Source of the DNA: Rhizobium sp. Q54
GTDB taxonomy: Bacteria > Pseudomonadota > Alphaproteobacteria > Reyranellales > Reyranellaceae
Assembly (NCBI GenBank): GCA_945903635.1
Contig: CAMDOT010000005.1
Span: forward strand, 1 to 64,000
DNA: 64,000 nt
Direction of reading: 5' to 3'
The translations under genes and the position numbers were made by a program. The notes under the pieces were generated by a model, which did not search any database, was not told the origin of the DNA, and saw nothing but the letters and a program-made list of their open reading frames with translations. Below, in pieces: positions 8,792-15,564 of this stretch; within the stretch, counting starts at the first letter, position 1, and each line of letters begins with the position of its first letter.

Positions 8792-8816
8792 TTCACCAAA
8801 CTCTATTCACCAAACT
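8792..8816. repeat. 14-nt-period direct repeat upstream of bufA2 copy 2
   Basis: TTCACCAAACT occurs twice, starting 14 bases apart, directly after the terminator and about 80 bp before the second precursor start. Tandem 11-mers in a promoter region can be an activator or repressor site. There is no regulator gene in the cluster, so this is only a candidate; it could also be a chance duplication. Confidence 0.4.
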
Positions 8817-8898
8817 GTGAGAAGGCCGCCCTGATCGGGATCTCGCCCGCCGCCGTATCCGACATGCGGGATCGTCCTGCACTCAGGGAGACAATTTC

Positions 8899-9123
8899 AT
8901 GACCAAGCGCACGATGTTCGTCACCGCTGCCGCCGTCTTCGCCGTCAGCAACTTCGCCACCGCCGCCTACGCCGACGTTCCTTGTGCCGGCGCCAACGCC
9001 TGCAAGGGCCAGAGCGCCTGCAAGACCGCCAAGTCATCGTGCAAGGGCCAGAATGCCTGCAAGGGCCAGGGCTTCATCAACGCCGGCACTACGTTCGAGT
9101 GCACGGTGCTCAAGTCCAAGTAG
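8899..9123 (+). CDS. bufA2: BufA2-type bufferin precursor, copy 2
   Basis: This 74-residue precursor has a signal peptide, MTKRTMFVTAAAVFAVSNFA, with likely cleavage after AYAD or just beyond, and six core cysteines in PCAGANACKG, ACKTAKSSCKG, ACKGQGF and FECTVLKSK. The core is close to copy 3 and less close to copy 1, so copies 2 and 3 are a recent duplication. The start is preceded by ACTCAGGGAG, and the same ACTCAGGGAG box stands before copy 3. It would be exported, modified on cysteines by the DUF692/DUF2063 pair and bind copper in the periplasm; that role comes from characterised bufferins. Confidence 0.9.
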   Translation: MTKRTMFVTAAAVFAVSNFATAAYADVPCAGANACKGQSACKTAKSSCKGQNACKGQGFINAGTTFECTVLKSK

Positions 9124-9238
9124 TTCCGGCGCTTCGGGTCTCGAATTGCATACGTTGCGCAATTCCACCTGTCGGTACATAGTTTCGAAACCGCATCGGC
9201 GCAGATCGTTGCGGCAACAACTCAGGGAGCAAAACGTC

Positions 9239-9466
9239 ATGACCAAGCGCACAGTGTTCGCTACCGCCGCCGCCGTCTTCGCCGTCGGTGCTTTCGCCCC
9301 TGCCGCATTCGCCCAGGTCCCGTGCAGCGGCGTCAACGCCTGCAAGGGCCAGAGCGCCTGCAAGACCGCCAAGTCGTCGTGCAAGGGCATGAACGCCTGC
9401 AAGGGCCAAGGCTTCGTCAACGCCGGCACTACGTTCGAGTGCACGGCGCTCAAGTCCAAGCAGTAG
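9239..9466 (+). CDS. bufA2: BufA2-type bufferin precursor, copy 3
   Basis: This 75-residue precursor has a signal peptide, MTKRTVFATAAAVFAVGAFA, cleaved after AFAQ. Its six cysteines stand at the same positions as in copy 2, with the core differing mainly at SGV for AGA, KGM for KGQ and a final KSKQ. It is the copy nearest the modifying enzyme gene. A longer in-frame reading back to 8984 is rejected because it would run through copy 2 and lack a signal peptide, while the ATG used has GGGAG at good distance. A GC hairpin separates it from the enzyme gene. Confidence 0.9.
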   Translation: MTKRTVFATAAAVFAVGAFAPAAFAQVPCSGVNACKGQSACKTAKSSCKGMNACKGQGFVNAGTTFECTALKSKQ

Positions 9467-9486
9467 TTCCAGGCACGCGAGATTGC

Positions 9487-9513
9487 GGGCGTCCCGGGAA
9501 ACCGCGGACGCCC
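9487..9513 (+). terminator. Intercistronic hairpin between bufA2 copy 3 and bufB
   Basis: GGGCGTCC pairs with GGACGCCC, continued inside by CGG/CCG around a GAAA loop with one unpaired C. The T-run that follows is poor (CCATTTG), so this is more likely a partial attenuator or an RNA-stabilising 3' hairpin than a full terminator. It would let precursor message exceed enzyme message, as is usual for peptide/enzyme operons. Confidence 0.6.
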
Positions 9514-9541
9514 GTCCCATTTGTGGAGTAAAATCGACCGC

Positions 9542-10375
9542 ATGTGCGCCGCCGCCGTCGACTTCGGGCTGGGGCTCCGGCCCGAGCACTACGAGGAGAT
9601 CGCCGCCAGTCCCGGCCGGGTGAGCTGGTTCGAAGCGCTGTCGGAAAACTACATGGTGCCGGGTGGCAGCCCGCTGCACTGGCTCGACCGCATCCGCCGC
9701 GACTACCCGATGGCCCTGCATGGCGTGTCGCTCTCCATCGGCTCGATCGATCCACTGGACGAGCGCTATCTCGACGACCTGAAGGCGCTCGCCGATCGCG
9801 TCGAGCCGATGTGGATCTCCGACCACCTCTGCTTCACCGGCCTGCGCGGCCTCAACATGCACGACCTGCTGCCGCTGCCCTACACCGAGGAGGCGCTGGA
9901 CCATGTCTCCGAACGGGTGAAGCGCGTACAGGACCGACTCGGTCGCCGGCTCGTGCTCGAAAATGTCTCGAGCTACGTCACTTACGCCGCCTCCGAACTC
10001 AGCGAATGGGAATTCATCGCCGAGCTCAGCCGGCGCGCCGATTGCGACATCCTGCTCGACGTCAACAATGTCTACGTCAGCGCCTTCAATCACGAGTTCG
10101 ACGCGACAGCCTTCCTGCGCGCCATGCCGCGCGAGCGCGTGCGGCAGTTCCATCTCGCCGGCCATACCCACAAGGGCAGCCACATCATCGACACCCACGA
10201 TCATCCCATCGTGCCCGACGTCTGGACGCTTTACGCCGAGGCGGTGCGGCTCTTCCCCGGCGTGCCGACCATGATCGAGCGCGACGCCGACATCCCGCCC
10301 TACGAGGAATTGCTGGCCGAACTCGACCTCGCGCGCGGCATCGCCGCCGGCGTTCCGAGCGAGGCCGCGGCATGA
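9542..10375 (+). CDS. bufB: MNIO-family (DUF692) bufferin-modifying enzyme
   Basis: This 277-residue TIM-barrel enzyme belongs to the multinuclear non-heme iron oxidase family (DUF692). The expected metal-site residues are present: Glu31/Glu35-Asn36 in WFEALSENY, His60 in MALHGVS, Asp94-His95 in ISDHLCF, Glu140-Asn141 in LENVSSY, Asp173 to Asn176 in LLDVNN, and His204/His208 in FHLAGHTH. MNIO enzymes oxidise cysteine residues of short precursors; in bufferins they make the Cys-derived heterocycles that hold copper. The ATG follows GGAG at 13 bases, and a TTG seven codons earlier is possible. The stop overlaps the DUF2063 start (ATGA), the standard partner arrangement. Confidence 0.93.
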   Translation: MCAAAVDFGLGLRPEHYEEIAASPGRVSWFEALSENYMVPGGSPLHWLDRIRRDYPMALHGVSLSIGSIDPLDERYLDDLKALADRVEPMWISDHLCFTGLRGLNMHDLLPLPYTEEALDHVSERVKRVQDRLGRRLVLENVSSYVTYAASELSEWEFIAELSRRADCDILLDVNNVYVSAFNHEFDATAFLRAMPRERVRQFHLAGHTHKGSHIIDTHDHPIVPDVWTLYAEAVRLFPGVPTMIERDADIPPYEELLAELDLARGIAAGVPSEAAA

Positions 10376-11184
10376 GCGGAACCAACACCGGTTCCCTGGC
10401 CGATCTCCAGCGCGCCTTCCAGGATTACCTGTTCCACAGCAGCGACGCCTTCCAGGCCGCCGTGCGCGACACGAAGAAGGCCGATCGCGTCACCCTGCTC
10501 GACGTCTATCGCGACGGCTACGCGCTGCGTCTGATCGAAGTGCTGACGACGGACTATCCCGGCCTGATGGCGATGGCCGGTCCCGCCGATTTCGATCACG
10601 TGGCGCGCGCCTACATCGCCGCCCACCCGTCGCGCCATCCCTCGGTGCGCTGGTTCGGCAGCGGCCTGGCGGATTTCATGGCCAGAACCGCGCCCTACAA
10701 CAAGGCGCGGGCCGCCGTCGAGATGGCGCGTTTCGAATGGGCGCTGGGTGAGGCCTTCGACTCGGCCGACGTGACCCCAATCGCTGCCGACGTGTTGCTG
10801 GCTCTGCTGCCGGACGCCTGGGAGACACTCACTTTCACGGCCCTGCCGTCGCTGCACCGCTGCACCTTTGCCTTCGAGGTGGCGCAGGCCTGGCAGCGCC
10901 GCGACGAGGTCGAGCCCGGCAACCTCGAGGTCGACCGCGTGGACGAGCCGGTGACCTGGGCGATCTGGCGGCCCGAGCGCATTTCCAGCTTCCGCTCGCT
11001 CGATACAGATGAAGCCGCGATGCTCGACGCGCTGGTCGCCGGGCGTTCCTTTCCCGAACTCTGCGAGACGGTGGCTGCGTTCACCGGCGACGATCAGGCT
11101 CCCGCCCGCGCCGCCTGGCTGCTCCGCACCTGGGTCGAAGGCGGCATGATCGCGGGCTTTTCGTCAGGAACCCCAGCCGGCTGA
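10372..11184 (+). CDS. bufC: DUF2063 family MNIO partner protein
   Basis: This 270-residue cytoplasmic protein has an N-terminal DUF2063 domain (LADLQRAFQDYLFHS, VYRDGYALRLIEVL, LRHPSVRWF-like RHPSVRWFGSGLADF). Family members were once called putative DNA-binding proteins and are now known as partners of DUF692 enzymes that deliver the precursor peptide. The C-terminal part, from about residue 150, is a winged-helix-like region (DTDEAAMLDALVAGRSFPEL). It starts inside the bufB stop codon, so synthesis is coupled. No DoxX-type BufD follows; the next gene is convergent and overlaps the end by 21 bp. Function is by family and position. Confidence 0.9.
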   Translation: MSGTNTGSLADLQRAFQDYLFHSSDAFQAAVRDTKKADRVTLLDVYRDGYALRLIEVLTTDYPGLMAMAGPADFDHVARAYIAAHPSRHPSVRWFGSGLADFMARTAPYNKARAAVEMARFEWALGEAFDSADVTPIAADVLLALLPDAWETLTFTALPSLHRCTFAFEVAQAWQRRDEVEPGNLEVDRVDEPVTWAIWRPERISSFRSLDTDEAAMLDALVAGRSFPELCETVAAFTGDDQAPARAAWLLRTWVEGGMIAGFSSGTPAG

Positions 11185-11769
11185 AATTCTGCTGGTGTCG
11201 AGGCGGCCGACGATGCTGAACGTGCCGTCGCCGGCAGGCTTGATGATCGCGCCCTGCCCTTCGGCCAGCTCGATCCCGGTGGCATCGCGGAACGTCGGTG
11301 CATGGCCGACCAGGGCGACGTTTCCGGCAGCGGGCCGCCGACTGAGCCGCGCCTTCAGGTCGGCCGTTTCGGCCGCGATCTCGGCCGGCGTCTGGCTCAC
11401 ATGATAGAAAAGATCGGCGCTCACCGTCGGCGCACGGCCGAAGACCAGTTCGGCGGTCTGGCGCGTTCGGCAAAAGCCGCTGCTCTCGACCGCATTAACG
11501 GCAATGCCTTGCTGGCGCAGCATCGCCCCCAGGGCGGTGGCCTGCTGCCGCCCGCGCTCGCTCAGATTGCGCTGCCAGCCGCAATCTTCGAGATCACGCA
11601 CGGTGGACTCGGGCGCAACCGCGGTGTCGGCATGGCGCAGGTAGAGGAGGTACCCGCCCTGGCGCAGGCCAGCCAGCAATGCCGACTGCGGATCGGTGGC
11701 GGACTCCGGCTTTGACGTGGCGCATGCCGCGAGAAGACCCGCCAGCAGGCAGAGCGTCGGAACACGCAT
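11164..11769 (-). CDS. Histidine phosphatase family lipoprotein
   Basis: This 201-residue protein of the phosphoglycerate-mutase/SixA superfamily carries the phospho-accepting motif LRHADT, with Arg45 and His46 at the start of the domain and Ala in place of the common Gly of RHG. FCRTRQTAELVFG is the second phosphate-binding Arg region and LVGHAPTF holds the second His. The N-terminus MRVPTLCLLAGLLAAC is a lipoprotein signal whose lipobox LAAC puts Cys16 at the mature end, so it is anchored in an outer or inner membrane and faces the periplasm. Its 3' end overlaps bufC tail to tail. The substrate is unknown, and a link with copper is not supported. Confidence 0.88.
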   Translation of the reverse strand: MRVPTLCLLAGLLAACATSKPESATDPQSALLAGLRQGGYLLYLRHADTAVAPESTVRDLEDCGWQRNLSERGRQQATALGAMLRQQGIAVNAVESSGFCRTRQTAELVFGRAPTVSADLFYHVSQTPAEIAAETADLKARLSRRPAAGNVALVGHAPTFRDATGIELAEGQGAIIKPAGDGTFSIVGRLDTSRISAGWGS

Positions 11770-12051
11770 GGCTTTCCATTAACACGCGCGCCCATTAAGG
11801 TCGCATCACGCCCGCTTGATGGAACTGCTGGACGTACGGGACTTAAGAACAGTTTTCTTTGAACTGTGCCATCCTGTCGCGTTCGGTAGAATTGCAAGCG
11901 AGAACAGAGAGTTAGTTAGAAAGTCATAATCTCCACTCGGTTCGAGCGTAATCGCCCAGGGGCCAACCAGGAGCCAGGAGGAATTTATGAATTGGCGGCC
12001 TTCGCGTTAGCGCGCTGGCATGCGCACGACGAAGGAGAACCAGAGCCAAAT
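11770..12051. other. Gene-poor spacer upstream of tRNA-Leu
   Basis: This is the spacer between the phosphatase start and the tRNA. It contains a perfect AGGAGG (11976-11981) five bases ahead of an ATG that opens only seven codons, MNWRPSR, and stops at TAG. A CCTTCG...CGAAGG pairing spans the end of this small frame. I see no longer gene. Promoters for the leftward phosphatase and for the tRNA must lie here, but I could not fix them by eye. Confidence 0.5.
11987..12010 (+). CDS. Possible 7-residue leader peptide
   Basis: The frame encodes MNWRPSR then TAG. The only evidence is a full-consensus ribosome site, AGGAGG, at ideal five-base spacing, and a hairpin (CCTTCG/CGAAGG) covering its end, as in leader-peptide arrangements. 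It lies 41 bp before the tRNA, with no downstream coding gene to regulate on the same strand, so it may be decay product or chance. Confidence is low. Confidence 0.2.
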   Translation: MNWRPSR

Positions 12052-12347
12052 GCGGACGTGGCGAAATCGGTAGACGCAGCAGACTTCAATTGGAGTGCCC
12101 GCAGGGAAACCTGTGGAGTAGAACCGCTCAAAGTCGGGGAAAGCTAAGGGTTCGACCTAAGCCAATCCCGAGCCAAGCCCCTCCGGGGAAGGTGTAGAGA
12201 CTAGACGGGTGGCGCCTACGGTCGGAAGGCCTTGGCGAAGGGATAGTCCAGACCACGAACGCCGATGAGGTGGCGGCGAAAGCCGAGGTGGTACGAAAAT
12301 CTGCTTCTCGAAAGGGAATGCGGGTTCAAGTCCCGCCGTCCGCACCA
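12052..12347 (+). tRNA. tRNA-Leu(UAA), interrupted by a group I intron
   Basis: The exons are 12052-12086 and 12296-12347, and joined they give an 87-nt type II tRNA. Acceptor GCGGACG pairs fully with CGTCCGC, followed by discriminator A and an encoded CCA. The D arm is GCG/CGC with GG in the loop. Anticodon stem GCAGA/TCTGC encloses loop CTTAAAA, giving anticodon TAA at U34-A35-A36. The long variable arm pairs TTCTC with GGGAA, and the T arm is GCGGG-TTCAAGT-CCCGC. The intron cuts between U34 and A35. Without removing it no tRNA can fold, and with it removed every arm is perfect. It decodes UUA and UUG leucine codons, rare in this GC-rich genome. Confidence 0.96.
12087..12295 (+). ncRNA. Group I intron in tRNA-Leu(UAA), 209 nt, no ORF
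   Basis: All core elements of a small self-splicing (IC3-like) group I intron can be drawn. P1: exon ACTT pairs with GAGT (12093-12096), leaving a U.G pair at the 5' splice site. P2: CCGCAGG/CCTGTGG on a GAAA loop. P3: CCGCTC (12124-12129) with GGGTGG (12207-12212). P4: TCGGG/CCCGA. P6: CCCC/GGGG. P7: GACTA with TAGTC, in the R element GTGTAGAGACTAGACGGG (12192-12209) and S element ATAGTCC. P9 holds CGGC-GAAA-GCCG. The last base is G. Site and core match the cyanobacterial/plastid tRNA-Leu(UAA) intron. It needs no protein gene inside and has none. Confidence 0.93.
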
Positions 12348-12348
12348 T

Positions 12349-12382
12349 CTTGTTCTCGACATCTGGCTTGTTCTCGACATCT
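12349..12382. repeat. 16-nt direct repeat just after tRNA-Leu
   Basis: CTTGTTCTCGACATCT occurs twice with two bases between the copies, beginning two bases after the CCA end of the tRNA. It could be a replication-slippage product or a relic of an integration event at the tRNA 3' end. No second copy of the tRNA 3' end was seen in the window, so an attachment-site reading is unproven. Confidence 0.5.
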
Positions 12383-12391
12383 AACCACCCA

Positions 12392-13216
12392 TCACGCTCG
12401 GGCGTTGCCGCCCATCATGCGTGAAATCCGCAGTGCGGCGGCGGTAACCAAGGGCGTCACACTCCCTAAAGTGAGGCCAGCGTCGAGATATTTGGGAAAC
12501 GCCACGCTGATCACCGCCACGACGTTGCCTGTGCGATCGCGGATCGGCACGCCGACCGACAGGACACTTGGAATGTTCTCTTCGGAGACCGTGGCAAACC
12601 CTTGTCGCCGCACTCTGGCCAGCGAAGCGACAAGGACTGCAGGATCGGTAATGGTATGCGGCGTGATGGCGGCAAGCTTGCGCTTGCCTAGCAACTTGCG
12701 GGCTTCGCCATCGCCGAGCGACGCCAACAGCACTTTGCCAGCGCTGGTGCTGTGCAGCGGCATTTCGCTGCCCGGAGTCACCTTGATAGCAACCGGACCG
12801 TCGGCCTGAACGGCCAGCAGATAGATGGCGCGACCTCCGCGCAGCACCGAAACGAAGCCATTCAGTCGATGCTCATGCGCCAGACGCTCCAGTTCGCGCC
12901 GGGCAACGACGGCGTAGTCAGCGCCATGCTCGCCGTTGGCCCCCAGGGCAAGCGAGCGATAGCCCAGCCGGTAGCGGGAAGTTTCGCTGTTCTTCTCGAT
13001 GTAACCGCGCGCGGCGAGCGAACTGATCAAGCGTTGCACGATCGTCGGACTGAGGCCCAGCCGGCGGGCGATCTCGCGCACGCCGACATCTGTGCCCTCG
13101 GCTTCGATCATCTCCAGAATGTCGATGCCGCGCTCCAATGATTGCGAACCCGCAGCCTTCCTGACATCACTCGGCGTCGGAGAGGATTTGTCGGAAATCG
13201 AGCGCCGCACGGTCAA
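12392..13216 (-). CDS. IclR family transcriptional regulator
   Basis: This 274-residue regulator has an N-terminal winged helix (residues ~25-85: SLERGIDILEMIEAEG, VREIARRLGLSPTIVQRLI) and a C-terminal IclR effector domain (HSTSAGKVLLASL, VSEENIPSVLSVGVPIRD). The start is TTG, chosen because GGAGGG stands five bases before it and no ATG gives a full domain. It follows the binding-protein gene of the branched-chain-type transporter by 57 bp on the same strand. The divergent transporter genes begin on the other side of that gene, so it very likely controls the transporter and hydantoinase operon in response to a small organic ligand. The ligand is unknown. Confidence 0.92.
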   Translation of the reverse strand: MTVRRSISDKSSPTPSDVRKAAGSQSLERGIDILEMIEAEGTDVGVREIARRLGLSPTIVQRLISSLAARGYIEKNSETSRYRLGYRSLALGANGEHGADYAVVARRELERLAHEHRLNGFVSVLRGGRAIYLLAVQADGPVAIKVTPGSEMPLHSTSAGKVLLASLGDGEARKLLGKRKLAAITPHTITDPAVLVASLARVRRQGFATVSEENIPSVLSVGVPIRDRTGNVVAVISVAFPKYLDAGLTLGSVTPLVTAAALRISRMMGGNARA

Positions 13217-13273
13217 TCGATCCCTCCCTGTACCGAATCGCCGACCGGCGTATTGTCGGTCCCGGCTCGCGGT

Positions 13274-14407
13274 CTACTTGACCTCGACGATGTCGGCGAC
13301 GCCGACTTTCTTGTCGATCACCGTCTGCAGCACGACGAAGCGACCGGCCGAGTTGTGGTCGTCGAATGTCACCGTCTTGCCCATGACATTGGTGAATTTC
13401 ATGTTCTTGATGGCGTCCTTCACTTTCGGGCCCTCGGTGCTACCCGCGTCCTTGATCGCCTGGGCAATGATCCGGATGGCGTCGTAGCCACCCCAAGTCT
13501 GCAGGTAGGGCTCGGATTTGTACTTGGCCTGGATCTTCTCGGCAAAAGCCTTGTTCGACGGCGCGTCGATCGTGGCGTTGTAGGTCCAGGCGCTGATCGA
13601 CTTTTCCATGCCGCCGGCCTCAATGATCGGCTGGTTGCGGCCGCCCAGTTCGATGCGGCCGGTGTAGGGGATGCGCACGCCAAGCTGCATGGCCTGACGC
13701 AGAAAGTTGATCGAATCGCCGCCGACCTGGAAGGTGGCGATGGCATCGGGCCGGCGCTGCTGGATGCGCGTCAGGATGGTGGTGAAATCCGGCGCGTTCT
13801 GCGGATGGAAGTCGGTCGACACGACGGTGATACCGGCCTTCTCAGCCACCGCCTTGAACGCATTGGCGCCGCCGCGCCCGAAATCAGTGTCCTCACCGAT
13901 GATCGCGACCGTCTTGAACGCCTTCTTGCTGCCGAGATAGACGCCGAGCGCTTCCATCATCGCGGCGTCGGAAGGGCTGATGCGAAACGAATATTCGTTG
14001 CGACCCGGGCCCGCCAGTTCGGTGATCTGCGGGTTGGAAGCGATACCGGTGATCATCGGGATCTTGGCGTCTGCCACGATCTTCATGCTGGCAAGATGTG
14101 CAGAGCTGCAGTGCGCGCCTTCGATCGCCACCACCTTGGCCTCGACCAGCTTGTTGGCGACGTTGACGGCTTCCGAGGGATTGCACTTGTTGTCGAGCAC
14201 CATCAGCTCGAGTTTGCGGCCAAGAACGCCGCCCGCGGCGTTAATCTCCTCGACGGCGAGGTTAACACCCCACATTTCCCATTCCGAGGCGACGGCGGCG
14301 ACGCCGGTCTGCGGCGTCGAGACACCGATCACGATGGGCTGCGCCACCGCCGGGCCGATACTCCACGCACCGACGACCGCAGCCGCCACCAGGCACTTCA
14401 TCCTCAT
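13274..14407 (-). CDS. Branched-chain-type ABC transporter substrate-binding protein
   Basis: This is a 377-residue periplasmic binding protein of the LivJ / receptor-ligand-binding family. The signal peptide MRMKCLVAAAVVGAWSIG is cleaved after AVAQ, and the mature part begins PIVIGVSTPQTGVAA. The conserved INAAGGVLGRKLELMVLD is near residue 70. The ATG is preceded by AGGGAGGG at five bases; a 29-residue extension upstream is rejected as it would place the signal inside the protein. It is encoded divergently from the permease and ATPase genes of the same transporter. Cys-containing CNPSEAV and GAHCSSAH replace more common residues near the ligand cleft. The ligand may be an amide or hydantoin-like compound, given the downstream hydantoinase; this is inference. 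Confidence 0.92.
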   Translation of the reverse strand: MRMKCLVAAAVVGAWSIGPAVAQPIVIGVSTPQTGVAAVASEWEMWGVNLAVEEINAAGGVLGRKLELMVLDNKCNPSEAVNVANKLVEAKVVAIEGAHCSSAHLASMKIVADAKIPMITGIASNPQITELAGPGRNEYSFRISPSDAAMMEALGVYLGSKKAFKTVAIIGEDTDFGRGGANAFKAVAEKAGITVVSTDFHPQNAPDFTTILTRIQQRRPDAIATFQVGGDSINFLRQAMQLGVRIPYTGRIELGGRNQPIIEAGGMEKSISAWTYNATIDAPSNKAFAEKIQAKYKSEPYLQTWGGYDAIRIIAQAIKDAGSTEGPKVKDAIKNMKFTNVMGKTVTFDDHNSAGRFVVLQTVIDKKVGVADIVEVK

Positions 14408-14676
14408 CGCATCCCTCCCTCGCAATTCTGCGGACCCCAGATCAGTCGATGTCAGGCCGTACCTATTATCGGCACATCGTTTCGATAGTTGCACGTTCGC
14501 AAGAATCTTGTTTATCTGTCAACGGCAATTGGCAACGCGTGAATCGAGTTTACCGACGTGAAGGCAGTGAATCGTTTGCACCGCACCACAGTGGACACCG
14601 CTAGCAGGGCGCGTGCCAAGCAGAAGCACCTCTTTCGTACTTTGAGTGGTCCGGGAATTGCTATGGCAGAGCCACG
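14408..14676. promoter_or_regulatory. Divergent promoter region of the liv-type transporter, candidate IclR-family operator
   Basis: This spacer separates the leftward binding-protein gene from the rightward permease operon, so it must carry both promoters. At 14479-14494, GTTTCGATAGTTGCAC resembles the PcaU/PobR-class IclR site (GTTCGATAATCGCAC), and TATCG/CGATA form an inverted pair around it. The base composition here is clearly less GC-rich than the genes, as expected of a promoter. Binding by the neighbouring IclR protein is an inference. Confidence 0.45.
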
Positions 14677-15564
14677 ATGACCGTCGATGCCGTCTATCTT
14701 CTCCAACTCACGCTGAATGGCATCACGCTGGGGCTGCTCTATGCCCTGATCGCCGTCGGCCTGTCGCTGATTTTCGGCGTCATGGAGATCATCAACTTCG
14801 CACACGGCGAACTGCTGATGCTGGGCGCTTTTGCCATGGCTTTCGCGCTACCAGTGATGGGGCTCCTCTATTGGCCGGCGATGGCAGTCGCGATCCTCGC
14901 CACCATGTTGGCGGGCCTGGCGATCTACGAGGTCCTGCTCGCGCCGCTGAAACCAGACGAATTCGAGCGCAGCATCCTGATCACGCTCGGGCTGTCCATC
15001 ATCATCATCCACGCGATGCAGTACATTTTCACCGCCACGCCACGGCTGGTCGACACGCAGTACGGTTTCGAAGGCATCGAAATCGGCTCGATCCGCATCA
15101 CCTGGACGCGGGTGATCGGCGCGGGGGCGGCACTGGTGGCCTTCGGCGGCCTCTACGCCGTGCTGCGCTACACCCAGTTCGGCCGCGCCATGCGCGCCAT
15201 TGCCCAGAACCGCGAAGCGGCACTCATGGTCGGCATCCGCCCTCGCGTCGTGGCGCGCAACGCCGTCGTTCTGGCCGCCGGCCTCTGCGGCCTGGCGGGG
15301 GCGGCGATCTCGCCGATCCAGCTCGTCACCCCCTACATGGGTCAGTTCCTGATCTTCAAGGCCTTCGCGCTCGTCATCATTGGCGGCCTTGGCAACATCC
15401 CCGGCGCCATCGTGGCAGCGGTGGCACTTGGCCTGGTCGAGAACTGGATCGGCGGCTTCTTCGAGATCGTCTGGCAGGAAGCCGCGGTCTTTGTGATCAT
15501 GATCGCGGTGGTGTTCCTGCGCCCCGACGGCCTGTTCAAGCGCGGGGGCATGCGGGTCGGATGA
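14677..15564 (+). CDS. Branched-chain-type ABC transporter permease (LivH-like)
   Basis: This is an inner-membrane permease of 295 residues with about eight helices. The N-terminus LLQLTLNGITLGLLYALIAVGLSLIFGVM is the standard LivH beginning, followed by EIINFAHGELLMLGAF. AIAQNREAALMVGI is the cytoplasmic coupling loop that docks on the ATPase, and FLIFKAFALVIIGGLGNIPGA is the conserved late helix. Its stop overlaps the LivM-like start (ATGA). With the next three genes it forms one importer. It starts a long rightward operon running through hydantoinase genes. Confidence 0.93.
   Translation: MTVDAVYLLQLTLNGITLGLLYALIAVGLSLIFGVMEIINFAHGELLMLGAFAMAFALPVMGLLYWPAMAVAILATMLAGLAIYEVLLAPLKPDEFERSILITLGLSIIIIHAMQYIFTATPRLVDTQYGFEGIEIGSIRITWTRVIGAGAALVAFGGLYAVLRYTQFGRAMRAIAQNREAALMVGIRPRVVARNAVVLAAGLCGLAGAAISPIQLVTPYMGQFLIFKAFALVIIGGLGNIPGAIVAAVALGLVENWIGGFFEIVWQEAAVFVIMIAVVFLRPDGLFKRGGMRVG

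Noticed and set aside
11628-11636. Loss of activity in the histidine phosphatase because RHG is RHA
   Set aside because: Ala at this place occurs in functional members of the superfamily and the other motifs are intact.
12157-12348. Short leftward frame across the tRNA intron
   Set aside because: It overlaps a tRNA and its intron and resembles typical false ORF calls over structured RNA; no support as a gene.
12052-12382. Attachment site or genomic island at the tRNA
   Set aside because: No integrase and no second copy of the tRNA 3' end are in the window; only a small tandem repeat is present.
13142-14488. Long rightward open frame of 448 codons opposite the binding-protein and IclR genes
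   Set aside because: It is rich in His, Arg, Asp and Gly without any domain, a typical antisense shadow in GC-rich DNA; the opposite strand has two clear families.
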